A DNA stretch of 64,000 nt. It comes from Acinetobacter cumulans. GTDB lineage: Bacteria; Pseudomonadota; Gammaproteobacteria; Pseudomonadales; Moraxellaceae. Position 1 is the first letter of the stretch, and each line of letters opens with the position of its first letter. Made by a program: the position numbers and the translations under genes. Location: positions 2,356,001-2,420,000 of the forward strand of contig NZ_CP035934.2 of the NCBI RefSeq assembly GCF_003024525.3, written 5' to 3'. Below the pieces are notes generated by a model. The model did not search any database, was not told the origin of the DNA, and saw only the letters and a program-made list of their open reading frames with translations. Positions 45,798 through 54,241 of this stretch are shown here, piece after piece.

Positions 45798-47024
45798 ATG
45801 TTCGTTCGCACAATACTCACTTTGAGTTTAAGTTGCATATTTGCTGGTACAGCTTTAGCCGCATCTACTGCTGAACAACCATTAAATCCAAAAGTTCTCA
45901 CAGATGTTGCTGTTCAAGACCCAATTGATCCTCTAGCTTCTGACGCTGCTTCTTCGCCTGTCGCGAATACTTCTGCAAAAATTACTGCTCAAGAACAAAA
46001 AGATTTAAATAGCGCTTCTGATACGCTCAATACATTACAAAATACTGAAGATCAGACAGCTGATATTGGTAATGCTACAACCACAACAACGCCAGCGACA
46101 ACCTCACCTGCGGCTAAAGCCTCTTGGACTTTAGATGGCATGAATAATGCGCAGTGGTTTGAAAATATTGGTAAAGGCCAATTCCCTGTTTATGCACGTG
46201 CACACGTGATGCTAAACAATGCGCATGCGTCACCTGGTGCAATTGATGGCTCTAGCGGTAAAAACACCTTAAAAGCGATTGCCTCTTTCCAACAGATGAA
46301 TGGCATTAAACCTACAGGTACACTGACCAAAGAAACTTGGGATAAGCTTGTTGCTAACCAAGCTGGCAAAGCTGCATTTATTGAATACACCATTACCGAT
46401 GCAGATATTAAAGGCCCGTATGCAAAGTCAATTCCACATGACTACGCACTTCAAGCCAAAATGCCAGGCTTGTACTACACACGTGTGACTGAAATGTTAG
46501 GTGAAAAGTTCCACATGGACGAAGATTTCTTAAAGAAATTAAATCCTAAAGCAACTTTTGCAAAAGCTGGTGAAAAGATCATTGTTGCGAACATTCGTAA
46601 CGAAGTACCAGAAGACATTCATTTGATTGTTGCCCATAAAGGTGCAAAACAACTGTATTTATTTAACAGTCGTAACCAAATGATCGGTTCATTCCCTGCA
46701 ACCATTGGTAGCTCAGACACACCATCACCAACAGGTACATACAAAGTGACAGGCGTTGCACCAAACCCTTGGTACAGCTACTCGCCATCTAACTTTGTTC
46801 AGGGCAACAACAAAAAGCCACTGTCATTACCACCTGGTCCAAATGGTCCTGTCGGCAATATCTGGATTGGTTTAAGCAAAAAATCATTCGGTATTCACGG
46901 TACACCTAATCCGTCTGCAATTTCTAAAACTGCTTCACACGGCTGTATCCGTTTAACCAACTGGGATGCTAACGATCTTGGTAAGAAAGTAAAATTAGGC
47001 GTAACGGTTAAATTCTTAGAATAA
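45798..47024 (+). CDS. L,D-transpeptidase (YkuD) with peptidoglycan-binding domain
   Basis: A 408-residue exported enzyme that would form 3-3 cross-links in peptidoglycan or attach proteins to it. Order: signal peptide (LTLSLSCIFAGTALAAS, cleavage near residue 20); a Thr/Ala-rich, probably disordered linker to residue 110; a PG_binding_1 domain (NNAHASPGAIDGSSGKNTLK, then FQQMNGIKPTGTLTKETW); and a YkuD domain whose active site is HGTPNPSAISKTASHGCIRL with the catalytic Cys in SHGC. The start at 45798 follows AAGG at a good distance. It is a single-gene unit with a hairpin after it. Confidence 0.92.
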   Translation: MFVRTILTLSLSCIFAGTALAASTAEQPLNPKVLTDVAVQDPIDPLASDAASSPVANTSAKITAQEQKDLNSASDTLNTLQNTEDQTADIGNATTTTTPATTSPAAKASWTLDGMNNAQWFENIGKGQFPVYARAHVMLNNAHASPGAIDGSSGKNTLKAIASFQQMNGIKPTGTLTKETWDKLVANQAGKAAFIEYTITDADIKGPYAKSIPHDYALQAKMPGLYYTRVTEMLGEKFHMDEDFLKKLNPKATFAKAGEKIIVANIRNEVPEDIHLIVAHKGAKQLYLFNSRNQMIGSFPATIGSSDTPSPTGTYKVTGVAPNPWYSYSPSNFVQGNNKKPLSLPPGPNGPVGNIWIGLSKKSFGIHGTPNPSAISKTASHGCIRLTNWDANDLGKKVKLGVTVKFLE

Positions 47025-47050
47025 TCGAAGGCCTGCTTATGCTTAAACAA

Positions 47051-47083
47051 GGCGTTTTTTTACAAAGAGAAACGCCTTTTTCT
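47051..47083 (+). terminator. terminator after the L,D-transpeptidase
   Basis: Stem GGCGTTT / AAACGCC with a 12-base loop followed by a T-rich tail, 26 bases after the stop. Confidence 0.8.
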
Positions 47084-47300
47084 ATTTTAGATTACTAATA
47101 TTTGACCACTATAACCCAAATAATATGCACAGAATATCCATTGCCAATGTTGTAACTCAGCACCTTTTAGTCAAACTATGCTGATTAAAGCTAATTTTAT
47201 CATCTCATTTTTGCAACATAATATTGCTTTTTCGCTGTATTTAAAACAGATATAAAACACTAAAATAACTTCAAGTTAAAAATAATACAGGAAGACCATC

Positions 47301-47999
47301 ATGAATGCGTTCTTACATCCAAGTGAAAACCGTGGCCATGTGAAAATGGGCTGGCTTGAATCTAAACACAGCTTCTCTTTTGGTAATTGGTATAACCCCG
47401 ACTATATGGGCGTGAGTGCACTTCGTGTAATCAATGATGACCTCATTGATGGTCATCAAGGCTTTGGGCAACATCCACATGACAATATGGAAATTTTAAC
47501 CTGTGTGTTAAAAGGCACCATTACACATAAAGACAGTATGGGCAACCACGGCGGTATTGCTACTGGTGAATGGCAATTGATGAGTGCTGGTACAGGTATC
47601 CGTCATAGCGAAATGAATCAAGGCGATGAACAGGTACATTTACTGCAAATTTGGATTATTCCAAATGAGCGTGATGCAAAACCGAATTATCAACAGATTC
47701 GCCTTGACCCACATGAAGCGCCAAATCAATGGCATTTGATCTGTGGACCAAATGAAAATGCACCGATGCATATCCGTCAAAATGCGGAAGTTAAAACTGC
47801 GGTACTCAGCAAAGGTCAAAAACTACCTGTTGAGCAAACCCAGCATTTAAACTATGTGCATGTGGTAGAAGGCAAAATCAAAATTGCAGAACATACCATT
47901 GAAACTGGCGGTGCAATTGCCTTTCTAGAGCATAGTGAAATTGAAGCCTTAGAAGACACACAAGTGATTTGGTTTGATTTACCAGAAAAAGTGGCTTAA
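47301..47999 (+). CDS. pirin-family protein (YhhW-like)
   Basis: A 232-residue bicupin pirin. E. coli YhhW has quercetinase activity in vitro. The N-terminal cupin has the metal-binding pattern GFGQHPHDNMEILTCVLKGT (two His and a Glu) with HSEMNQGDEQVHLLQIW following. The stretches SFSFGNWYNPDYMGVSALRVIN near residue 24 and GEWQLMSAGTGIRHSE near residue 90 are typical of pirins. The second cupin is degenerate. GGAAG before the ATG supports the start. It is a single-gene unit and the last clear core gene before the accessory region. Confidence 0.88.
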   Translation: MNAFLHPSENRGHVKMGWLESKHSFSFGNWYNPDYMGVSALRVINDDLIDGHQGFGQHPHDNMEILTCVLKGTITHKDSMGNHGGIATGEWQLMSAGTGIRHSEMNQGDEQVHLLQIWIIPNERDAKPNYQQIRLDPHEAPNQWHLICGPNENAPMHIRQNAEVKTAVLSKGQKLPVEQTQHLNYVHVVEGKIKIAEHTIETGGAIAFLEHSEIEALEDTQVIWFDLPEKVA

Positions 48000-48034
48000 C
48001 TATATTTAGGCTTCACTTTAAAAAATAAACACTT

Positions 48035-48064
48035 AAAAAGCCCTGATTCTTCAGGGCTTTTTTT
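48035..48064 (+). terminator. Rho-independent terminator of the pirin gene
   Basis: Stem GCCCTGA / TCAGGGC, TTCT loop, A5 before and T7 after. It also faces the small lipoprotein gene on the other strand and could serve both. Confidence 0.9.
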
Positions 48065-48105
48065 AATTGCTTTTACTTTACACAAACAACCGATGATAAC
48101 TGTGC

Positions 48106-48228
48106 TTAGCCCATTGTACGGTTGTGTTGCAAATTTTCTGTTTGGCGCAATTGCTCATAAGCCACAGGATCGAAAGCACAAGCGCTCAGTACAGTCGCTA
48201 CGATTACAGCCGTCATTAGTTTTAACAT
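48106..48228 (-). CDS. very small lipoprotein
   Basis: A 40-residue lipoprotein precursor: MLKLMTAVIVATVLSACAFD with lipobox LSAC and Cys at residue 17, then a polar tail (DPVAYEQLRQTENLQHNRTMG). GAGGA about seven bases before the ATG at 48228 decides this start; the open frame extends 90 bases further but its extra residues do not look coded. After processing the mature peptide has only about 24 residues. It resembles other tiny enterobacterial and Acinetobacter lipoproteins in layout, with no known function. Confidence 0.7.
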   Translation of the reverse strand: MLKLMTAVIVATVLSACAFDPVAYEQLRQTENLQHNRTMG

Positions 48229-48427
48229 TTCGTACATCCTCATTGCCAGCATTCTACAAAAGATCCACCCAAGCCCACTGGTAAATGCTTGTATTGGATT
48301 TGCTTGTTTAATGCGCACACTATAAAGAATGAATTTAAATCGTTAAAACTGTTTATTTTAATATTTACAATCTGTTTTTTAGATTAAAAATATTCTGACA
48401 TATTCTTTAAATAAAAAAAGCTATTGT

Positions 48428-48607
48428 ATGGCTAAGGTATTAAAAGACTTTCAAAGGCGTTTAGCTAAAGTCGAGACTCTCAGAAAGAACAAAGCGACTA
48501 CTATTAAATTAGTAACCACTTTTGCACCTATTTTGACTTATGATGAGTGGGAAGCTATTGCTGTACTACATCAACAACAATTAGTTGATGATACAAGACA
48601 TAATTAA
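48428..48607 (+). CDS. small hypothetical protein of the accessory island
   Basis: A 59-residue basic protein with an amphipathic N-terminal helix (VLKDFQRRLAKVETLRKNK) and an acidic C-terminal half (LTYDEWEAIAVLHQQQLVDD). I do not recognise it. The codons read smoothly and the frame is closed by a stop that overlaps the convergent truncated gene by four bases. The ribosome site is weak (AAAAAAGCTATTGT before the ATG). It marks the left end of the accessory region, perhaps as a phage- or island-type small protein. Confidence 0.45.
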   Translation: MAKVLKDFQRRLAKVETLRKNKATTIKLVTTFAPILTYDEWEAIAVLHQQQLVDDTRHN

Positions 48608-49479
48608 AATGGTAAATCATCATCAGTTGATAATAATGCACTTAAAAAATCTTTTTCAGGCTTTTCCTCTTCTTTGACTTGTTTTTCAATATTAATTTTA
48701 TCAACATTACTAAAAAATTTAGGAAATTTCTTAGAATCTATTTCGTGATATCCCATTAGTATTGCAAATTTTTTAAATAAAATTTTGTAAACTAAATTAT
48801 TACTTCCATAGAATTTTCGTCTATCATAAATTTGTGAGTTATTCTCACTTACTTCTAAATACTTTTGGAACATTGCAAAATTATAATCAATTAAATAATC
48901 CTCAATGTAAATATTGAAATTAGCATCAGCCTCATCATAACTTGTAGAATTACCGTATTCCTCTAGCCCTAGCATCATAACTTCATTTTTAATTGAAAAT
49001 TTCTCTGAAAGTTTTAATAGATATTTAAATGTTTCATGATTTGCTTTCGGTAAAAACTCTTTTAAATGTTCAGAAATATTTTTAGATAAAAATGGACAAT
49101 AAATTTTCATTTTTTCATGTTTAGTTAAATAGCTAGAAAGTATTGCTCTACCACTCGAATCAAGTAGATCATAAATAAACTCAAATCTTGAGAGTAAGGC
49201 TATATAAACATATAAAATATTATCATCTGTAGTTACCTTATTTATGTAATCTTCCTTTTGAAAGATCTCCTTACACTGTTCAGGATAATGTGTGATTATT
49301 TGGAATAAAAATTCTGCATTAAAATGTCGATTTTCATCAATTTTAGGATCGCTTTTAATAAAGCAAAATTTCCATAATTCTTTTATTAGAATAGGAACTA
49401 TTTCCTTTGGAAGATGTTTTATATATCTTTTTTGAATTACATCTTTAAATGCATCAATGTCCAATCCTGCTTCACGTAA
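48604..49479 (-). pseudogene. hypothetical protein, N-terminus cut by the IS element
   Basis: At least 291 residues of an unknown soluble protein rich in Lys, Glu, Ile and Phe, with no membrane segment and a C-terminal acidic tail (EEEKPEKDFLSALL, DDDLPF). The longest internal start is a TTG at 49464, but the same frame stays open (LREAG) up to base 49479, where the inverted repeat of the second IS copy begins. The true start has therefore been lost or moved, and the gene is a 5'-truncated remnant unless the IS provides a start. No family recognised. Confidence 0.6.
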
Positions 49480-49529
49480 TGAACCGTACCGGGTTTGTCG
49501 GAGACTCAGTATTCTGAGAGAATGTTCCG

Positions 49530-49847
49530 ATGACCAAATTAAAATATACCCCTGAAATCAGAGAAAGAGCGGTTCAATTATTGATTGAATCTGAAAAAGA
49601 CTATCCATCTAATTGGGCTGCGATCACAGCTATTGCGCCTAAGATTGGTTGTACTCCTGAAACACTTCGTGCTTGGCATCAAAAGCATTTAGATGAGCAA
49701 AATCCTATCAAAGTACAACAGATCTCTGATCAAGAAAAAATGAAGCAAATGGAACGTGAAATCAAAGAATTAAAGCGTGCCAATGAAATTCTGCGTAAAG
49801 CAGCCGCTTTTTTCGCCCAGGCGGAGCTCGACCGCCCACACAAATAA
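49530..49847 (+). CDS. IS3-family transposase OrfA, second copy
   Basis: A 105-residue OrfA, intact and about 85-90 percent alike by eye to the first copy. The differences cluster in the coiled-coil half (LDEQNPIKVQQISDQEKMKQ against LDKLNPVKVQQLSDQERIKQ). The HTH part is nearly unchanged, and the T6 slippage run near its end is kept. With orfB broken, it could only act alone, for example as an inhibitor of transposition by related copies. Confidence 0.88.
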   Translation: MTKLKYTPEIRERAVQLLIESEKDYPSNWAAITAIAPKIGCTPETLRAWHQKHLDEQNPIKVQQISDQEKMKQMEREIKELKRANEILRKAAAFFAQAELDRPHK

Positions 49848-50763
49848 TGGTGGATTTCATCCATAACAATAAGGCGTTATATGGTGTTGAGGCGATTTGT
49901 AGGATTTTACCGATCTCAGCTTCTACCTATTATCGAACACTAGATATTGCTGAAAACCCAGAACATCGAGCAAAGCGAGATCTACATGATTTGCATCATG
50001 CTGAACAAATTAAACGAATTTGGAAAGAAAGTTCAGGTCGATATGGTGTACGTAAAGTTTGGCAACAACTGAAACGTGAAGGTTATGTTATTGCACGCTG
50101 TACAGTGGTTCGCTTGATGAAGAAGCTAGGTATACAGGGTGTTTGGCGTGGGAAGAATAAATACACCACCCGTAGCCGAGATGATCAAAAAAGAGCGGAT
50201 GATTTAGTGAAACGTAATTTTACTGCTGATTATCCTGACCCTTGCGAAGCAATGCTTCTCAGGTCGGTGACTTCACGTATATTCAAACTCATTCAGGCTG
50301 GGTCTATACCGCCTTTATTATTGATGTGTTCTCGCGAGCAATTGTTGGATGGAAAGTATCAACACGGATGAATACAGACATGGTGCTCGATGCACTGGAG
50401 CAAGCATTGCATGATCGAGGCATGCCAAAGAACGTGATTCATCATAGTGACAGAGGTGTGCAATATCTTTCCATTCGTTATACCAATCGTTTAGAAGCAG
50501 CAAATTTACGAGCATCAGTCGGTACGACCGGTGATTCATACGATAATGCTTTGGCTGAAACAGTGAATGGGTTATACAAAACAGAGGTGATTGAATATTT
50601 AAAAGCAGATTGGCAAGGTTTAGCGGATGTACAACTTGCGACATTAAATTGGGTAGATTGGTTCAACAAAAAGCGTGTACACAGCGCATTGGGTTATGTA
50701 TCGCCTTTTGAGTTTGAAGCAATGTACTATGATAAGATTAACCCGTTAGGTCACGTGGCCTAA
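49847..50763 (+). pseudogene. IS3-family transposase OrfB, broken by a 14-base net insertion
   Basis: The frame is intact from 49847 through the HTH and RYGVRKVWQQL region up to YPDP. There, 22 bases (50241-50262) replace the eight found in the first copy. The net +14 shifts the frame, which ends at 50371, while the rest of the DDE core continues in another frame to 50763. The lost residues include the QLWVA part next to the first catalytic Asp. The product should be inactive. Confidence 0.88.
50241..50262 (+). repeat. palindromic scar in orfB of the second IS copy
   Basis: The novel 22-base segment contains GAAGCA-A-TGCTTC (50246-50258), a perfect six-base inverted repeat around one base. 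It falls a few tens of bases before the point where the two IS copies become identical. Confidence 0.6.
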
Positions 50764-50860
50764 CTTAAATAAAAATGTCTCCGACAAACCCGGTACGGTT
50801 CAGCTTTTTTAATGGTAATACTGTAATAAAATAATAAGCTCTGTATGAACAGGAGTGATC

Positions 50861-52045
50861 ATGCCAAACTATCAACTAGATAATCAAATTAAAATAATCA
50901 ACATGCTAGAGCTATTTATTTTTGAAAAAATCCGCTCGACTCCATTTTTAGGTTCCCATAAATCTATCCTCATGGCATCTAATGAAGAAGATTTAAGAAA
51001 GGCAATATATGCCTTACATGATAAAGGCTTATTTCAAGAATCAAAAGAAAATAAAATTAAAAGGCTTTGTAACAAACCTGTTAAGGCTTATTTTTCAGAT
51101 AAAAATGGGAATGATGAAGTTGAAAAGCTCGATTTTGAGTATTTGCCAAAACATTATGATGAAATTATTCAAAAAATACGAAACTATCGTTCTTTTATTA
51201 AAGATAATAAACATGATGCAGCAGAAGTCATTTATAATAAATTGCTGAGAAACTATGCTCAACATTTTGATAGTTATATTCCTGAAACCTTACCTGAGCC
51301 ACTTCAAAAAACGATCAATGCCCGGAAAAAAAATTATCTTTCCCAAATACCTAGGCAAATGAAAGAGGAAGCATATATTCATTTCGTAAGTAACTTTATT
51401 AAGAAATATGAAAATAAGCATGAAAAACTTTGGGATGATTTAAATTTTTCTTTTGATGATAAAAGACTACTTAAAGAATTAAGTAGTCTACAGAAGAAAA
51501 ATATAGATGAATTAACAAATAATTTTAAATTAAGAAAATATAAATCAGAGATAAAAAAGTATACCCCTCGAATAAAATTCTTATTAGAGCAAATTATTGA
51601 TCATGTAAATAATTTAGCCGAATCAGAAATTCGAGAATTAACAATTCAAAATTATAAATATAAGGAAAGTAAGTTAAAAGAACAGATCAATAGAGTTAAT
51701 AGCCTTTTAAGCCAAAGATTTTTAAAACAAACAAGTTTAATTAAACAAAAGATCTATAAAACCTCCTCATCAAAAAAATTATCCCCCATAAAACAGATAA
51801 ACCGATTATCAAGCTTATTAGATCCTAAAATTTCAATTCATGATCGTAAAGCATTAGCAGAATTAAAAAAGCTTCTCGATACTGCTAACAACAAGTACGT
51901 CAATAAAATTAAAGGCTCTCAAATAGAATCAAAAAAAATCAATGAATATAGTTATGTCGGCGATACTGAAAGAATCCTAAGAGAAAACAAAGAACTATAT
52001 CAGGGTTTAAAAAATTTACTGAAAAGCAGTCATTCCTCTGAATGA
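50861..52045 (+). CDS. hypothetical protein, Lys-rich and helical
   Basis: A 394-residue protein that I do not recognise. The N-terminal 60 residues look like a winged-helix or HTH-like domain (MLELFIFEKIRSTPFLGSHK, then EEDLRKAIYALHDKGLF). The rest is strongly helical and basic, with likely coiled coils (HVNNLAESEIRELTIQNYK, NRVNSLLSQRFLKQ). The start at 50861 is fixed by AGGAG six bases upstream; the frame also holds a GTG at 50855 inside that site. It lies 58 bases to the right of the damaged IS. A DNA-binding or structural role in the island is possible but unproven. Confidence 0.6.
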   Translation: MPNYQLDNQIKIINMLELFIFEKIRSTPFLGSHKSILMASNEEDLRKAIYALHDKGLFQESKENKIKRLCNKPVKAYFSDKNGNDEVEKLDFEYLPKHYDEIIQKIRNYRSFIKDNKHDAAEVIYNKLLRNYAQHFDSYIPETLPEPLQKTINARKKNYLSQIPRQMKEEAYIHFVSNFIKKYENKHEKLWDDLNFSFDDKRLLKELSSLQKKNIDELTNNFKLRKYKSEIKKYTPRIKFLLEQIIDHVNNLAESEIRELTIQNYKYKESKLKEQINRVNSLLSQRFLKQTSLIKQKIYKTSSSKKLSPIKQINRLSSLLDPKISIHDRKALAELKKLLDTANNKYVNKIKGSQIESKKINEYSYVGDTERILRENKELYQGLKNLLKSSHSSE

Positions 52046-52097
52046 ATGAAAAATTGGCCACGCACTTCCTATTAAAACTGCATTTTCATCCGAGTAT

Positions 52098-52147
52098 CTT
52101 GTGTTAACTGGTTTGAAGTATTCCAAATCAAACCAACACGACACAAG
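52098..52147 (+). promoter_or_regulatory. nested dyads covering the ribosome site of the AlpA-like gene
   Basis: Outer arms CTTGTGT (52098-52104) and ACACAAG (52141-52147), inner arms TGGTTTGA (52109-52116) and TCAAACCA (52128-52135). The outer right arm includes the first part of the AAGGAG ribosome site, so an RNA fold here could hide it. As DNA it is also a good operator. Confidence 0.5.
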
Positions 52148-52156
52148 GAGATGAAA

Positions 52157-52390
52157 TTGAATACCACCTACGATGCAGTTCAAATGCTTAGGCTTCGTGA
52201 GCTTATCAAACTGATTGGTTTATCTCGGTCATCCATTTATGACCGACTAAACCCACGCTCGAAACGTTACGACCCTGACTTCCCCAAACCAGTAAAGTTA
52301 AACCGAGCTTCACGCTGGTTAGTCAGCGAAGTTGAAGAGTGGATTAGAAATAAAATGTCCTGCCGAGATCGAGCCGATTCGGTGAGCTAA
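52157..52390 (+). CDS. AlpA-family phage-type transcriptional regulator
   Basis: A 77-residue MerR-like DNA-binding protein of the AlpA family, which in prophages and satellites controls excision or replication genes. The signature is LRLRELIKLIGLSRSSIYDR at residue 10, then DPDFPKPVKLNRASRWLVSEVEEWI. An ATG at 52151 is in frame, but the AAGGAG site ends directly before it. The TTG at 52157 lies six bases beyond the site and is the likelier start. Nested dyads cover the ribosome site. It is followed by a Gp2/YfjJ-type gene, as in many integrated satellite elements. Confidence 0.8.
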   Translation: MNTTYDAVQMLRLRELIKLIGLSRSSIYDRLNPRSKRYDPDFPKPVKLNRASRWLVSEVEEWIRNKMSCRDRADSVS

Positions 52391-52605
52391 TTCTGTACAA
52401 ACAGTTTCTCAATAACATGCACGATTCACGCAACTTTTGAGTTTAGCTCTTCGGATTAGCTTAGGGTTTGAATTACGGTATTTATATCATTTATATACTA
52501 TTCAATTATTTAAATGTATTTAATACAGTTTGAATAATTGGATCAATGTTCATATAAATACAAGTACTGAAAACATCTATCACTTAACCGAATGATATTC
52601 CCGCA

Positions 52606-52631
52606 TGGACACTGCCTTAGCACAGTGTCCA
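52606..52631 (+). repeat. perfect nine-base hairpin upstream of the Gp2-like gene
   Basis: TGGACACTG / CAGTGTCCA with an eight-base loop, 62 bases before the start of the Rep-like gene. It lies in the 303-base gap 52391-52693, which has no other gene. It could be a replication origin hairpin, an operator or an attenuator. No T run follows. Confidence 0.6.
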
Positions 52632-52693
52632 AGGGAAAGCTTTACTTAATCGTTGTGTTTTTAAGTCAATTCCATTTAATTCAAGGCTTAGAC

Positions 52694-53872
52694 ATGACTA
52701 AACCCAAATTATCCAATACAGCTGGACTGTTTACGATGTTTGATCATGAGCTTCTAGAGCAAGCGAAATTTGATCATCAACACACAGTACTGAATCACGG
52801 TGAAAACCAGAGAGTTGTCATCCATCATCTAGACAATATCGTTATGCCGATATTGCAGAAAATTGAGTTTGTGCAAGCTGTTCTGAAGTGTAAAACCCCT
52901 ATTGTTAAGATATTAACTGTAAAACAGCACGGTTTAACTGATCGTTTTTTTCGTAAATTTGCAAAACCGATTGAACCTTTAATGCAACGTTTTTTTGAAC
53001 TGCTTCATGCATACACACCTCCAGAGATAGAGCCTGGTGTGGCCTGTCTTGCATTTGATCATGCTCGGTCTCAACTTACTCAAGATGAATTCAATGAACT
53101 GGCAACTCAAGGCGTTGGATCTTCACGTCATCTTGAAATTATTCAGCTGTTTGTTGATGCCTTACTACACTTAGTAGAATTGATTATGTCGTATATGAAC
53201 GATCCTAAAGTCAAAAAAAAAGTCCGTGACCAAAATAACCATTGCAAAAATATGAAAATGGTTTGCGTTGGATACATTCAACAATTGCTGGAAGTCTACT
53301 ATAGGTTATTGGTCGTTCGAATGGATTTATCCCTTATGCGAGATCAACAGACTTTACTGAAAAATGCTTATAGCCTGAAAGAAATTCGCTCCAAGCATGA
53401 TCTGGCTTATATCAAAGCATGTACTCAAAAGCTGCTGAATAACAAACGGAATAATCCAGTCATGAAAATGCTTGTGGGTTATATCTTTCGCTTCGAATAC
53501 ACCGTCCGTACTGGGTTTCATGTGCACTGCTACTTTCTGTTCAACGGGAATAAAAATTTAGAAGATATTACCCTCGCTCAAGGCATGGGCAAATTGTGGA
53601 ACAAAGTTACACAGGGCCAAGGCACTAGCTATATCTGCAATATGAGAAAGGAATCTTATCGTCACTGTGCAATTGGCATGGTTCATTATGCAGATACTGA
53701 AAAACTGGGGTATCTGTATAAAACCTTTGATTACATTTGCAAAACCTCACAGCTGTTTGATTTTAGCAATATGAAAGGTGCACGAGGCTTCCAACTCGGC
53801 GAAGTTCCAGAAAACACATCAAATGCTGGTCGTCCACGTAAATATGCTCAGCAACTCAATTTAAATTTTTAA
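52694..53872 (+). CDS. inovirus Gp2 / YagK-YfjJ-family replication-like protein
   Basis: A 392-residue protein of the type annotated as inovirus Gp2 or YagK/YfjJ C-terminal domain, common in cryptic prophages and satellites. The C-terminal third shows RTGFHVHCYFLF, an H-x-H motif like HUH endonucleases, then LGKLW-type aromatic residues, GQGTSYICNMRKESYRH and LGYLYKTFDYICKTSQ, where a Tyr and Lys could form the nicking site. Catalysis is inference. The start MTKPKLSNTAG at 52694 is preferred, with AAGG upstream; the frame is open 100 bases further up through a hairpin. It lies 304 bases after the AlpA-like gene. Confidence 0.75.
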   Translation: MTKPKLSNTAGLFTMFDHELLEQAKFDHQHTVLNHGENQRVVIHHLDNIVMPILQKIEFVQAVLKCKTPIVKILTVKQHGLTDRFFRKFAKPIEPLMQRFFELLHAYTPPEIEPGVACLAFDHARSQLTQDEFNELATQGVGSSRHLEIIQLFVDALLHLVELIMSYMNDPKVKKKVRDQNNHCKNMKMVCVGYIQQLLEVYYRLLVVRMDLSLMRDQQTLLKNAYSLKEIRSKHDLAYIKACTQKLLNNKRNNPVMKMLVGYIFRFEYTVRTGFHVHCYFLFNGNKNLEDITLAQGMGKLWNKVTQGQGTSYICNMRKESYRHCAIGMVHYADTEKLGYLYKTFDYICKTSQLFDFSNMKGARGFQLGEVPENTSNAGRPRKYAQQLNLNF

Positions 53873-53899
53873 ATCATGCTTATGATATGGGAGACACTC

Positions 53900-54079
53900 A
53901 TGCCAATCCATGCCCGTGATATTTTAACTGCCCAAGAACAATTTGATTCTCTGGAAATGCTGAATCATGTGACCAAAGCTGGAAATCGAAGCTTTACCAA
54001 TTATCCACCGCATATACAGCCAGTTGCACTTTCAATGTATAACACCATGGCAAAAAAATACGTTCAGCAAAAAACCTAA
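53900..54079 (+). CDS. small hypothetical protein after the Gp2-like gene
   Basis: A 59-residue protein (MPIHARDILTAQEQFDSLEM..., ending MAKKYVQQKT) with a helical first half and no known family. GGGAG lies seven bases before the ATG at 53900, which decides this start over an earlier in-frame ATG at 53876. It is 27 bases downstream of the Gp2-like gene and should share its message. Small genes in this position are common in satellite elements; the role is unknown. Confidence 0.6.
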   Translation: MPIHARDILTAQEQFDSLEMLNHVTKAGNRSFTNYPPHIQPVALSMYNTMAKKYVQQKT

Positions 54080-54094
54080 AAATTTTTACGCATC

Positions 54095-54157
54095 AACCCA
54101 CTGGGATGCCAACTGGGTTTCCTGATTTATACCTCACCAAGTTAGGGCAATTGGTGA
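54095..54157 (+). repeat. two hairpins in the gap before the 245-residue gene
   Basis: AACCCA-C-TGG / CCA-AC-TGGGTT (54095-54119) and TCACCAA / TTGGTGA with a ten-base loop (54134-54157). The first follows the stop of the small gene and may weakly terminate it; the second may be an operator. Confidence 0.45.
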
Positions 54158-54241
54158 TACCAGTTATACACGATTACACCTTTAATCCCTTTGTAAATGG
54201 ACGCTTTAGGAATATGACGGTCAATCCTTTGATTAAAACTC

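Larger units (their letters stand above)
49480..50802 (+). mobile_element. IS3-family (IS51-like) insertion sequence, damaged mosaic copy
   Basis: A 1323-base second copy of the element at 4127-5435, with the same 25-base terminal repeats (49480-49504 and 50778-50802). It is 14 bases longer because of a change in orfB. The first 740 bases differ from the other copy at many positions, while the last 510 bases differ at one position that I could find. No target duplication is seen (left flank GTAA, right flank GCTT). Confidence 0.92.

Noticed and set aside
4127..50802. Target-site duplications that would link the IS ends pairwise
   Set aside because: I compared flanks of both copies in all pairings (CAAAC, AAAGC, GTAA, GCTT) and found no matching three- or four-base repeat, so no simple insertion or copy-to-copy deletion can be claimed.
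52592..52693. N-terminal extension of the Gp2-like protein
   Set aside because: The extra 34 codons run through a perfect hairpin and have no ribosome site; the later ATG fits better.
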